Assembly: GCA_023473205.1 (NCBI GenBank)
Contig: JAMCYY010000061.1
Coordinates: 1-11,358, forward strand
Length of the DNA: 11,358 nucleotides
Direction of reading: 5' to 3'
Origin: Patescibacteria group bacterium
GTDB lineage: Bacteria > Patescibacteriota > Microgenomatia > UM-FILTER-40-11
Below, piece after piece: positions 1-6,907 of this stretch (the first letter of the stretch is position 1; each line of letters begins with the position of its first letter). Below the pieces are notes generated by a model. It was not told where the DNA came from, searched no databases, and worked only from the letters and a program-made list of their open reading frames with translations. The translations under genes were made by a program, and so were the position numbers.

Positions 1-8
1 AATGCTAA

Positions 9-1274
9 TTAAGCCTTTTCTTCTGCGGAAAATCCCCATTCAATTTCCCTTTGATTTATGCCTGAATGTTTTAGCTTAATATAGACAATTTCCGCAGTGT
101 TTCGTATTGCGGAAATCGCTTCTTTAGGTAATCTTTCTGCCCATTCAATAACGCAAAGATTTCCGCAGACTAAATTATCAAAAAAGCCAATTTCTTTTAA
201 CTCTTCCGGCGTTTCAATGCGGTAAAGGTCAAAGTGAACCAATTTACGAAGTGGGCAAAACTCTTTTACTGATATATTTTGATTGAGACGATCTGTGTCA
301 AAACATTTCAAAGAATCTAACCAATCTTTTGGTAAATTAATTTGATACTCGTAAAAAATGGTGTAAGTGGGGGAAATTATCTCTTCTTGAATTCCCAGAG
401 CCTCGGCTAATCCTTTAGTAAAGATGGTTTTTCCGGTTCCTAGTTCGCCTTCAAGCAGAAAGACAATTGCTTTGCTAAAGCATTTTTTCAAAAGCTTTGT
501 CGCCAAAAATCGGCCTAATTCTTTAGTTTCTTTTTCTGAATTGCTAATTAGACTGTTGGGGGTTTTGGGCAGTAAGTTTCCCGGTCTTAAAGTCTTTAGT
601 TGTCCTGTAGTCGTATCAATTACGGTTGAAGGTTTGTTATGGGGGAGTTCTCCGGCATCAACAATAAGGTCGATGAGGCTTAATTTTTTAGACTTTTTCC
701 CCAAGGTCTCCCCTTGCAGGCACGAAAATTCTGCAAGGGGAGACCTTGCAGAATCAGATTTCGGCAAAAGAGATTTTAAGAAAGATTCAATTGAATAATG
801 CGGTGGGCTGGAACTGATATTGGCGGAAGTGGCGGTGGTTGGCTTGTCGAATTCTTTAATAAGATTAAGGATCAAAGGATAGTCAGGAATCCTAATTCCC
901 AATGTCCCATTCTCCGCCAGCAGCCTTTGGTCAATTTCTCCCCGTGGTACTCGTGATTCTTCTTTGTTTTTATATTTCGCTATTACTGTAAATGGCCCTG
1001 GTGTTAAATTTTTGATTACATTTTGTCCATTTTGATTTAATTCGACATATTTTTCTGCCATGTCTTTATCAGCAACAAAGATGGAAATGGCCTTACCCGG
1101 CTGTCTTTCTTTAAAAGCCAGTAGCTTAGAAACTGCTTCAGGGTTAGCCGCATCAGCTAAAAGACCATAAACCGTATCTGAAGGAAAGACAACCAGACCA
1201 CCGGATTTTAAGGTGGCAACTGTTTGCTTGATGATTTCTTGTTGATTGGTGGAGGTTAACTTGAGTACTTTCAT
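9..1274 (-). CDS. TsaC-TsaE fusion: threonylcarbamoyl-AMP synthase plus t6A ATPase
   Basis: A 421-residue protein joining two enzymes of tRNA N6-threonylcarbamoyladenosine (t6A37) synthesis. The N-terminal YrdC/Sua5 domain (about 1-235) should make threonylcarbamoyl-AMP from threonine, bicarbonate and ATP. It shows PSDTVYGL (31-38), SANIS (150-154), PSTVID (215-220) and LRPG. The C-terminal TsaE domain (about 245-400) has the P-loop GELGTGKT (276-283), SPTYT, HFDLYR (347-352) and IEWAERL (about 376-382). In other bacteria TsaE is the ATPase acting with TsaB-TsaD, neither of which is encoded here. The two domains are usually separate genes, so the fusion is unusual. I start at the ATG at 1274; a TTG nine bases upstream is less likely. 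No Shine-Dalgarno is visible. Residues about 175-191 are encoded by a perfect DNA palindrome that looks like an in-frame insertion. Domain calls are secure; activity is inferred from intact motifs. Confidence 0.93.
   Translation of the reverse strand: MKVLKLTSTNQQEIIKQTVATLKSGGLVVFPSDTVYGLLADAANPEAVSKLLAFKERQPGKAISIFVADKDMAEKYVELNQNGQNVIKNLTPGPFTVIAKYKNKEESRVPRGEIDQRLLAENGTLGIRIPDYPLILNLIKEFDKPTTATSANISSSPPHYSIESFLKSLLPKSDSARSPLAEFSCLQGETLGKKSKKLSLIDLIVDAGELPHNKPSTVIDTTTGQLKTLRPGNLLPKTPNSLISNSEKETKELGRFLATKLLKKCFSKAIVFLLEGELGTGKTIFTKGLAEALGIQEEIISPTYTIFYEYQINLPKDWLDSLKCFDTDRLNQNISVKEFCPLRKLVHFDLYRIETPEELKEIGFFDNLVCGNLCVIEWAERLPKEAISAIRNTAEIVYIKLKHSGINQREIEWGFSAEEKA
703..747. repeat. In-frame 17-bp perfect inverted repeat inside the tsaC domain
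   Basis: The arms AAGGTCTCCCCTTGCAG (703-719) and CTGCAAGGGGAGACCTT (731-747) are perfect inverse complements around an 11-nt loop. The right arm continues into a nested copy of CCTTGCAG (744-751). It encodes a polar stretch between the SANIS and PSTVID motifs, where YrdC proteins normally have a shorter loop. The reading frame is kept. It resembles Rickettsia palindromic elements in behaviour (a mobile palindrome tolerated in a coding region), but homology to those is not claimed. Confidence 0.85.
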
Positions 1275-1400
1275 AATTTTCAATTTTAAATTTTCAATTT
1301 ACAATCAATTTTCAATGAAATAATTTTCATTTTTTATTAATTGAAAATTAAACTAATGAAAATTTAATGAAAATTGTAAATTGAGAAATGAAAATTAAAC
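1275..1400. repeat. AT-rich low-complexity repeat block upstream of tsaC-tsaE
   Basis: This stretch is built from variants of AATTTTCAATTT on the left and their inverse complement AAATTGAAAATT on the right, around about 1340. The whole forms a loose imperfect inverted repeat. It lies in the gap between the divergent tsaC-tsaE and tRNA-binding genes. Any promoter of the minus-strand gene must lie in it, but the composition prevents picking one. Confidence 0.6.
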
Positions 1401-1433
1401 TTATTTTACCATCTTTAGCCTCAGAAGCAAAAA

Positions 1434-1442
1434 TGATATACT
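1434..1442 (+). promoter_or_regulatory. Extended -10 promoter for the tRNA-binding gene
   Basis: TGATATACT fits an extended -10 (TGn plus TATACT at 1437-1442). The -35 position has only a weak TTTAGC 17 bp upstream. Start would be near 1449, giving a leader of about 58 nt that contains the palindrome at 1462-1477. Moderate to low confidence in this AT-rich DNA. Confidence 0.4.
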
Positions 1443-1461
1443 TTTCTTTAAGGTTGTAATA

Positions 1462-1477
1462 GTGGACTTTAGTCCGC
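1462..1477 (+). repeat. CTTTAG-core palindrome, copy 1
   Basis: GTGGACTTTAGTCCGC has arms that pair over seven positions with one T-G wobble. It is preceded by GTAATA and followed by an AGTC trace of the family flanks. It belongs to a seven-copy intergenic family in this window (others at 5092, 5124, 9378, 9413, 9451 and 10896). Downstream, 1482-1506 is a simple TCAA/TAAA microsatellite reaching the next start codon. Confidence 0.8.
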
Positions 1478-1506
1478 ACCAGTCAATCAATCAATAAATA
1501 AATAAT

Positions 1507-1839
1507 ATGATTAAACAAACTATCGAATATTCTGATTTTGTCAAGCTTGACCTAAGAATTGGGACAATTGTGGAATGTAAGGAGATTCCCGGCAGTGAGA
1601 AACTCTTAAATTTAACTGTTGATTTAGGCAGTGAGTTAGGCAAAAGAACAATCCTTTCTGGAATCAAGAAGTATTTTAGTCCTGAAAGCCTAATTGGTAC
1701 CCAAGTTTTGGTTTTAGTTAACTTAGAGCCTAAAAAAATGATGAGTCTTGAGAGCCAGGGCATGATTTTAATGGGAGTAGAAGAAGTGGAAGGGGAAGAA
1801 AAAATTACTTTATTAGTTCCTCAAAATAAAATTTGGTAA
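1507..1839 (+). CDS. Stand-alone tRNA-binding domain protein (EMAP II / MetG C-terminal type)
   Basis: A 110-residue OB-fold tRNA-binding module, matching the C-terminal dimerisation and tRNA-binding domain of bacterial MetRS and related proteins such as CsaA and Arc1p/EMAP II. Visible signatures are DFVKLDLRIGTI (10-21), GSEKLLNLTVDLG (29-41), RTILSGI (47-53), NLEPKKM (72-78) and SQGMIL (83-88). No catalytic synthetase domain is attached, so it probably binds tRNA or a synthetase in trans. It sits 86 bp before argS on the same strand, which agrees with a role in aminoacylation, though argS seems to have its own -10 box. No Shine-Dalgarno precedes the ATG. The family is certain; the partner (MetRS, ArgRS or free tRNA) is not known from the sequence. 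Confidence 0.9.
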   Translation: MIKQTIEYSDFVKLDLRIGTIVECKEIPGSEKLLNLTVDLGSELGKRTILSGIKKYFSPESLIGTQVLVLVNLEPKKMMSLESQGMILMGVEEVEGEEKITLLVPQNKIW

Positions 1840-1912
1840 GCCCATCTCGTAGAGTAACTATTTTTTCCCTTTGTCCACCTAGTCCCTCTTCTCCTTCTGT
1901 TTCTTCTTATAG

Positions 1913-1918
1913 TATAAT
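1913..1918 (+). promoter_or_regulatory. Consensus -10 box just before argS
   Basis: TATAAT lies with only seven bases between it and the argS ATG, so transcription would begin at or next to the start codon and the mRNA would be leaderless. The region upstream is pyrimidine-rich and no TTGACA-like -35 is seen at 16-18 bp. Confidence 0.5.
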
Positions 1919-1925
1919 TAAGACT

Positions 1926-3890
1926 ATGTTTAGTGAGCAAATTAAAGAGGAACTTGTTAAAGTTCTTAAAAAGATTGCCCCGGAAGTTGAAGTAGAAATT
2001 AATTTGGAGCATCCGGCTGAACTTTCTTTCGGCGATTATTCGACCAACATTGCCTTAGTGTTGGCGAAGAAAATTGGCAAAAACCCGCGGGACTTTGCGA
2101 CCGAATTAATTAAGACTTGGCAAGAGATGGGCTTACCAAATTTTATTGAAAAAATAGAAGTCGCTGGTCCAGGTTTTCTCAATATATGGCTCAATTTTGC
2201 TGCTTTTAGCACTTCAATAAGCTCAGTGCTTACGACAGGTAATCAGTATGGATCATCCAATTTACTAAAAGAAAAGAAGATTTTACTTGAGCATACTAGC
2301 CCTAACCCTCAGACAACCATTATGCTTGGCCACCTCCGCAATAACTTTTTAGGCATGTCAGTTGCAAAAATTTTGGAATTTGTTGGGGCAGAGGTAAAGC
2401 TTGATGATGTGGTTAATGACCGGGGAGTCCATATCTGTCGCTCCATGTTTGGTTATCTGGTTTTTGCCAACAAAGAAAATGGCCTTAGTCAAGATGAGCT
2501 GCTTAATTTCCGTGAGGTTAGTGATGAAAAAATTAAAGCACTTGTCTTAAAGGCGATTCCAATAAAAGAAAGCTACCGGAATTTGCTTACGACTTGGTTT
2601 AATAAACCAGAAGAATGGTGGACGCCGGATGAATTAAGTCAAAAACCAGATCATGCCAATTTAATTTGGTATGTGTTGGGCTCCCGTTCATACAAAATGG
2701 AAGGAATTGGGGCAAAAGAAGTAGTCGAAGAGCTGTTGGTTGGATGGGAAAAAGAAGATCAGTTAATACGCAAACTTTGGCAGATGATTTTGGCTTGGTC
2801 AGAAAAAGGCTATGCCCAAACTTATGAGCGTATTAGCAGCCACCATGATTGGGTTTGGTATGAGTCAGACCATTGGAAAGAAGGTCGGGAAATTGTTGAG
2901 GAAGGTTTAAAAAAAGGAGTTTTTCAAGAAAGCAAAGGGGCAATCGTCACAAACTTGGAAAAATTTGGTTTACCAGATACTGTCGTAGTCAAAACTGATG
3001 GCACGGCTTTATATATGACCCAAGATTTATCTTTGACTAAACTGAAAAAGGAAAAGTTTGCTGCGGATTTATATATTTGGGATATAGGACTTGAGCAAAC
3101 TTTATACTTTCAGCAGCTTTTTGCGGTTGTTTCTGAACTGGGTATTATTGAAAAGGAAAAGCTTTTTCATTTAGCCTATGCCTTGATTAATTTCAAAGGC
3201 GGAGGCAAGATGGCAACCCGTAAGGGTGACGTGGTCATGGCAGATGAGATTTTGGATGAATTGCATCGTCGGGCATTAGAAATAATCATGTCTTCAAATC
3301 AGGAGCTGAGATCAGGAGGAGAAAAAGAGCTGCATGAAGTGGCGGAAAAAGTGGCTTTAGCGGCTTTGAAGTATAGTTTGCTTAAATACGGTCGGATGAC
3401 AACGATGTTTTTTGATATGGCTGAATCTTTAGCCTTGCAAGGTAATTCCGGTCCTTATTTGCAATATACTTACGCGAGAACGCAGAGCGTTTTGAGAAAA
3501 TCCGAAATCCGAAATTCGAAATCCGAAACAAATCTCAAATTCGAAATTCTAAACAATTTAACAATTCAACAATTTAGCAATGAAGAGATTATTCTGCTAA
3601 GGACGCTTTATCGTTTTCCGGAAGTGATTGCTGAAGCTGCCCAAGCTTACAGCCCTAATTTAGTCTGCAATTTCCTTTATGATTTAGCCCAAAAGTTCAA
3701 TTTATTTTATGATAAACATAGAATTCTAGCCAATAGCAAACAACTAATAGCTAATAGCAAAGAGTTGAAAGCAGGAGATGAAGTGAGCGAAGGACAGTCT
3801 CAGTTTAGACTCGCTTTAACGGCGGCTATTGGCCAAATTCTTAAAAATGGTTTAACCCTTTTAGGCATTGAAGCTTTAGAAAGAATGTAG
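1926..3890 (+). CDS. argS: Arginyl-tRNA synthetase
   Basis: A 654-residue class I synthetase charging tRNA-Arg with arginine using ATP. The N-terminal Arg_S domain shows GDYSTNIAL (36-44). The catalytic core has SPNPQTTIMLGHLRN (about 125-139), where the first His of the HxGH signature is Met (MLGH, 133-136), and KMATR (428-432) as the KMSKS loop. The C-terminal DALR anticodon domain begins near GPYLQYTYART (about 508-518) and ends with the typical LKNGLTLLGIEALERM. I choose the ATG at 1926: the open frame runs back to a TTG at 1833, but those extra residues are not ArgRS-like and overlap the preceding gene. Two segments in the C-terminal domain, residues about 525-552 and 601-614, look like repeat-derived in-frame insertions. 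The identity is secure. Confidence 0.97.
   Translation: MFSEQIKEELVKVLKKIAPEVEVEINLEHPAELSFGDYSTNIALVLAKKIGKNPRDFATELIKTWQEMGLPNFIEKIEVAGPGFLNIWLNFAAFSTSISSVLTTGNQYGSSNLLKEKKILLEHTSPNPQTTIMLGHLRNNFLGMSVAKILEFVGAEVKLDDVVNDRGVHICRSMFGYLVFANKENGLSQDELLNFREVSDEKIKALVLKAIPIKESYRNLLTTWFNKPEEWWTPDELSQKPDHANLIWYVLGSRSYKMEGIGAKEVVEELLVGWEKEDQLIRKLWQMILAWSEKGYAQTYERISSHHDWVWYESDHWKEGREIVEEGLKKGVFQESKGAIVTNLEKFGLPDTVVVKTDGTALYMTQDLSLTKLKKEKFAADLYIWDIGLEQTLYFQQLFAVVSELGIIEKEKLFHLAYALINFKGGGKMATRKGDVVMADEILDELHRRALEIIMSSNQELRSGGEKELHEVAEKVALAALKYSLLKYGRMTTMFFDMAESLALQGNSGPYLQYTYARTQSVLRKSEIRNSKSETNLKFEILNNLTIQQFSNEEIILLRTLYRFPEVIAEAAQAYSPNLVCNFLYDLAQKFNLFYDKHRILANSKQLIANSKELKAGDEVSEGQSQFRLALTAAIGQILKNGLTLLGIEALERM
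3498..3581 (+). repeat. Repeat-derived in-frame insertion in argS
   Basis: The first half is a chain of CCGAAAT-like units. The second half (about 3554-3581) is close to the inverse complement of the intergenic low-complexity block at about 5390-5420, sharing ATTGTTAAATTG and ATTGCTA-ATTG words. It encodes about 28 polar residues between the DALR helix starting at QYTYART and the next helix, where ArgRS proteins vary in length. The reading frame is open throughout. Confidence 0.6.
3726..3767 (+). repeat. 21-bp tandem duplication in argS
   Basis: Two adjacent 21-bp units encode LANSKQL and IANSKEL (residues 601-607 and 608-614), both containing AATAGCAAA. They lie in a region following DLAQKFNLFYDKHRI where ArgRS proteins usually have a short loop. 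The period is a multiple of three, so the frame is kept. Confidence 0.7.
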
Positions 3891-3962
3891 GGAAAGTAAT
3901 TAGGTCTTAGAATTTCCTTTATTATCCTCTAATTATCCTTTAATTTTCTTTTCCGTACTTAA

Positions 3963-4009
3963 TTTTGGGGAGTTTTTGCATGCTTGGTGCATGCAAAAAC
4001 TCCCCAAAA
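3963..4009. repeat. 21-bp perfect inverted repeat between convergent argS and ATPase genes
   Basis: The arms 3963-3983 and 3989-4009 are perfect inverse complements with a TTGGT loop. The inner part is GCATGC and the outer part TTTTGGGGAG. It lies between the ends of two convergent genes, so it may stop or protect both transcripts. It has T before G on the left arm and C before A on the right, and no T tract follows on either strand, so it is not a classic intrinsic terminator. It could be a mobile palindrome. Confidence 0.85.
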
Positions 4010-4036
4010 GATTCGTTGGTAAAAGAAATTATTTTT

Positions 4037-5005
4037 TTAAGCCAGAGAAGGAACCAGGGGTACACTCTCTAAAAGTTTTCTTTTTAATTCTTCAGGCGCC
4101 GCTTCTCTAAAATAAAAGGAGGCAACAGCGAGAATTTCTTTTGAAGTTAATTTTCCATTATCAGTCAAAAGATTGAAGCCTAATCTTTGGTTTATGGCTG
4201 CGAATTCAGCCCAATAACTTTGCCGGTTAGTTGTCGGAAATCTTTCGGGAAAAAGATAGTGAAGATAATAGTCAATTTCACCTGTTGATCCCAAATCAAC
4301 GTTACTCAAGCCAAGAACCATTTCTTGTATCTCCTGGTCAAAAAGCTTTAATTTTTTGGTCATTGTTTCCCAAGCTTTAGATAATAATTCAGGTCTTGAA
4401 GCGGTTCTCATTTCCGGCGCGCTTAAAGCCATGACTGCAGGCGGGTAGCCGTAACCGCTACATTCCCAAATATCACTTGCTCTAGTAAAAGCTTCTAAAC
4501 TTTCAGCTTCAATTAAAGTTTGGACATCTTCAAGTGTTAGTCCTTTAAGTTCTTGGGCTTTTGTCACTCTCATTCTCATTGGGAATACGTTTGCAAGACG
4601 GCAAGGAATCTCGCTTAAAAATACGATTGATTTAGGATTTTGCAGGCTATTGGCTTGTGCTAATTGTTCAAGGAAATTTGTTGACATATTGCCTGGACAA
4701 TTATCAAGAATCGTTATTTCTGACCCATAGACCGCTTCTAAACACGCTTCTTGACCTTCTTGATCATAATTTACTTTGGCGACAGTAATTCCCTCATAGG
4801 CACATTGTCTGCAAACTAATTCACCCAGGCTGGTTAATCCCATTCCAGGAATTGCCCAATAATTAAAATGCCAGAGATTTGGGTGTCCGGAACGACGTTG
4901 ATGAAAGGTTTCCACAACTAGTTTAACTTCTTCTTCTCTGCCAACTAAGGGATGGTGTTTAATAGCTTCAGGAGATTTCGGCCCAATATTTCTTTCTTCA
5001 GACAT
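4037..5005 (-). CDS. STAND/AAA-like protein with degenerate Walker A
   Basis: A 322-residue soluble protein not matched to a named gene. It has the plan of a STAND or AAA16 ATPase. HPLVGREEEVKLV (about 18-30) is the usual N-terminal lead-in. AIPGMGLTSL (51-60) occupies the P-loop, with Leu57 where the nucleotide-binding Lys of GxxGxGK(T/S) should be. EITILDN (96-102) looks like Walker B and IVFLSE (127-132) like sensor 1. KGLTLEDVQTLIEA and SGYGYPPAV (183-191) resemble the helical part after the NTPase core. No sensor repeats follow, so it is short for a STAND protein. The lysine loss is a full codon change (TTA), suggesting weak or no ATP hydrolysis. It is monocistronic, with its own promoter at 5050-5078 and a convergent neighbour. 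No Shine-Dalgarno precedes the ATG. The fold call is fair; the function is unknown. Confidence 0.75.
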   Translation of the reverse strand: MSEERNIGPKSPEAIKHHPLVGREEEVKLVVETFHQRRSGHPNLWHFNYWAIPGMGLTSLGELVCRQCAYEGITVAKVNYDQEGQEACLEAVYGSEITILDNCPGNMSTNFLEQLAQANSLQNPKSIVFLSEIPCRLANVFPMRMRVTKAQELKGLTLEDVQTLIEAESLEAFTRASDIWECSGYGYPPAVMALSAPEMRTASRPELLSKAWETMTKKLKLFDQEIQEMVLGLSNVDLGSTGEIDYYLHYLFPERFPTTNRQSYWAEFAAINQRLGFNLLTDNGKLTSKEILAVASFYFREAAPEELKRKLLESVPLVPSLA

Positions 5006-5049
5006 TTTTTTAATTTTGGGCAGAGATAAAAGTAATTCTATGTGGCTGC

Positions 5050-5078
5050 TTTATAACAAACTTTTTTTGCTTTGTCAA
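5050..5078 (-). promoter_or_regulatory. Sigma70 promoter for the STAND-like gene
   Basis: On the minus strand TTGACA (5073-5078) is followed by a 17-bp spacer and TATAAA (5050-5055). Transcription should start near 5043, leaving a leader of about 38 nt without an obvious Shine-Dalgarno. The CTTTAG palindrome at 5092 lies just upstream of the -35 box. Confidence 0.75.
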
Positions 5079-5084
5079 ATTTTT

Positions 5085-5248
5085 CGTAGTAGTGAACTTT
5101 AATTCACGCCCGTCTTTGTCGTCGTGGGCCTTAGCCCACGCCTGTTTAAGAACCTCGACTATCTTCGATTCATTTACACAGAGCTTGTCGAAGTGCTCAG
5201 ATCAAGCCCTGTACCAGATGGTACGGGGCAAGCAATTCGACTACTACG
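5085..5248. repeat. Composite palindromic element with inverted GTAGTAG ends
   Basis: The block begins with CGTAGTAGT (5085-5093) and ends with its inverse complement ACTACTACG (5240-5248). Inside are two CTTTAG-family palindromes: GTGAACTTTAATTCAC (5092-5107) and GTGGGCCTTAGCCCAC (5124-5139, the latter extendable to a 7-bp perfect stem). There is also a small GAGC/GCTC hairpin at 5181-5198 and a 10-bp stem with AGAT loop and one T-G wobble (5206-5215 with 5220-5229). No ORF of note lies in it. It looks like a non-autonomous element or a cluster of nested palindromes in the divergent gap before the peptidase gene. Confidence 0.7.
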
Positions 5249-5377
5249 GATGATTCTTAAACTTTATTGATTGAGTTGTCTTTTTGTTCATTTTTAAAAT
5301 TAAATATTTTTATCATCAAGGAAAAACAGGCAGTTTGGGCGATAGATGGGGAAAATTAAGAGAGTAAAGAATGGAGA

Positions 5378-5483
5378 CAATTGGTAACAATTGTTAAATT
5401 GTTAAATTGCTATATTGCTAAAAACAATAAATTTATACCATCAAATTTAGCAAGATAACGAGCTTGCAAGATAGCAAGATAAG
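5378..5483. repeat. Low-complexity ATTGTTAAATTG / AGCAAGATAA block
   Basis: The left part is a chain of ATTGTTAAATTG and ATTGCTA variants (5378-5420). The right part holds direct repeats of AGCAAGATAA at 5449-5458 and 5473-5482 around CGAGCTTGCAAG. The left words recur, inverted, inside argS at about 3554-3581. The bases 5249-5377 show no gene or clear signal. Confidence 0.55.
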
Positions 5484-5494
5484 ATTTTTTCTGC

Positions 5495-5523
5495 TGGAAA
5501 TAAATTTTAAGATGGGCTAGAAT
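5495..5523 (+). promoter_or_regulatory. Promoter for the M16 peptidase
   Basis: TGGAAA (5495-5500, four of six consensus bases), a 17-bp spacer and TAGAAT (5518-5523). Nine bases separate the -10 from the ATG at 5533, so the transcript would have almost no leader. Confidence 0.5.
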
Positions 5524-5532
5524 TAATAAATT

Positions 5533-6801
5533 ATGTCTTACACTCTTTCTACTTTATCTAACAAATTAAGAGTTATTACTGTCCCAATGGAAGGCGTGAC
5601 TTCAGCGACAGTTCAGGTTTTAGTGGGTGCAGGCAGCCGTTATGAAGAAGCGCCCAAAGCCGGACTGTCCCATTTTTTAGAACATATGATTTTCAAAGGG
5701 ACAAAAAAGCGGCCCAGCGCTTTGGAAATTTCTTCATTAGTTGACTCGGTTGGCGGCGAGAACAATGCGTTTACAGGTAAAGATCAGACTGGTTTTTATA
5801 TTAAGATACAGAAAAAGAATCTTGCGTTGGCTTTTGATATCCTAAGTGATACTTTGATAAATTCTTTATACCTTCCTGAAGAAATTAACAAAGAAAGAGG
5901 AACAATTATTGAAGAAATAAATCTTTATGAAGATACGCCGATGTATAAAATTGACAATGTTTTTTTTGAATTGGTTTTTAACCATAATCCTTTAGGCTGG
6001 CCGATTTCCGGTGACAAAGAAACCGTTTCGCGGATCACCCATGAAGACTTTGTCAATTATGCCCGGCGGTTTTATCAAGGCAAAGACATGGTATTAGTGG
6101 TTGCCGGTAAAGTTGACCAAAAAGAAGTTGAAGATTTAGCAAAAAAATATTTTTTAAATTTCAGTGAGGGTGAAAAAGAAAAGTTTCTTTCCTTTAAGGA
6201 AGACCAAAAAGAGCCGCGGCTAAAAATTGAGTACAAAAAAACCGACCAAGCTCATTTATATTTGGGTTTTCCCGCTTTTTCTGTTTTTGACCCAGACAAA
6301 CCAGCTCTCAATGTATTAAATGCAATCATGGGTGGGGGAATGAGCAGCCGGCTTTTTACAGAAGTTAGGGAGAAAAGAGGACTGGCTTACTATGTTGGGG
6401 CGGCTGCTGACTTGTTTGCCGACAGTGGCATGACTGCGGCTAGAGCCGGGGTTAATTTAGCAAAAATTGAAGGAGCAATTTCCGTGATTATTAAAGAATT
6501 TGAGAGAATCAAAGAAAAAAAGGTGGGGGAGGAAGAATTGCAGAAAGCCAAAGAATTTATTAAAGGCCGGGTTTCTTTAAGTTTGGAAAGCAGTAATGCT
6601 CAGGCTGAGTGGTATGGGGAGAGGGAACTGATCCAAGGTAAAATTGAAACGCCTGAAGAAACTTTTGCCAAGGTTGACCAAGTGACAGCGGCGGATATTC
6701 AAAGAGTGGCCAATCGTCTTTTTGCCAAAGACAAAAGAAATTTGGCCATTGTTGGGCCTTTTGAAGATGAAAAGAAATTCAAAAAACTTTTAAGCAGCTA
6801 A
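5533..6801 (+). CDS. M16 family zinc metallopeptidase
   Basis: A 422-residue peptidase of the pitrilysin/processing-peptidase family, close to the usual length of single-chain bacterial M16B proteins. The inverted zinc motif HFLEH is at 47-51 (His47 and His51 ligands, Glu50 catalytic). The distal ligand is probably Glu127 in the IIEEINLYED stretch, 76 residues after the second His as in mitochondrial processing peptidase. The C-terminal inactive half carries the family's Arg-Tyr signature in GGGMSSRLFTEVREKRGLAYY (spanning about 267-287). There is no signal peptide, so it is probably cytoplasmic, degrading or processing peptides. It follows a 527-bp gap and has its own promoter; ndk follows on the same strand after 106 bp with a separate promoter. 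Confidence 0.95.
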   Translation: MSYTLSTLSNKLRVITVPMEGVTSATVQVLVGAGSRYEEAPKAGLSHFLEHMIFKGTKKRPSALEISSLVDSVGGENNAFTGKDQTGFYIKIQKKNLALAFDILSDTLINSLYLPEEINKERGTIIEEINLYEDTPMYKIDNVFFELVFNHNPLGWPISGDKETVSRITHEDFVNYARRFYQGKDMVLVVAGKVDQKEVEDLAKKYFLNFSEGEKEKFLSFKEDQKEPRLKIEYKKTDQAHLYLGFPAFSVFDPDKPALNVLNAIMGGGMSSRLFTEVREKRGLAYYVGAAADLFADSGMTAARAGVNLAKIEGAISVIIKEFERIKEKKVGEEELQKAKEFIKGRVSLSLESSNAQAEWYGERELIQGKIETPEETFAKVDQVTAADIQRVANRLFAKDKRNLAIVGPFEDEKKFKKLLSS

Positions 6802-6833
6802 AAATGCTGTGTTACTTCTGTTGTTTTGTCTCC

Positions 6834-6862
6834 TTGCACCTTAAAACTCCTGATGCTAAAAT
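6834..6862 (+). promoter_or_regulatory. Sigma70 promoter for ndk
   Basis: TTGCAC (6834-6839), a 17-bp spacer and an extended -10, TGCTAAAAT (TAAAAT at 6857-6862). Start would be near 6869, giving a leader of about 39 nt ending in the AAGGAGG ribosome binding site at 6897-6903, four bases before the ATG. Confidence 0.7.
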
Positions 6863-6907
6863 GATTCCATTCTTAGTTAATATCAACCTAAAAATTAAGG
6901 AGGAATC

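Noticed and set aside
1833..1925. argS extended upstream to the TTG at 1833
   Set aside because: The extra 31 residues are Ser/Pro-rich, unlike ArgRS, overlap the preceding gene, and lie upstream of the TATAAT that should drive argS.
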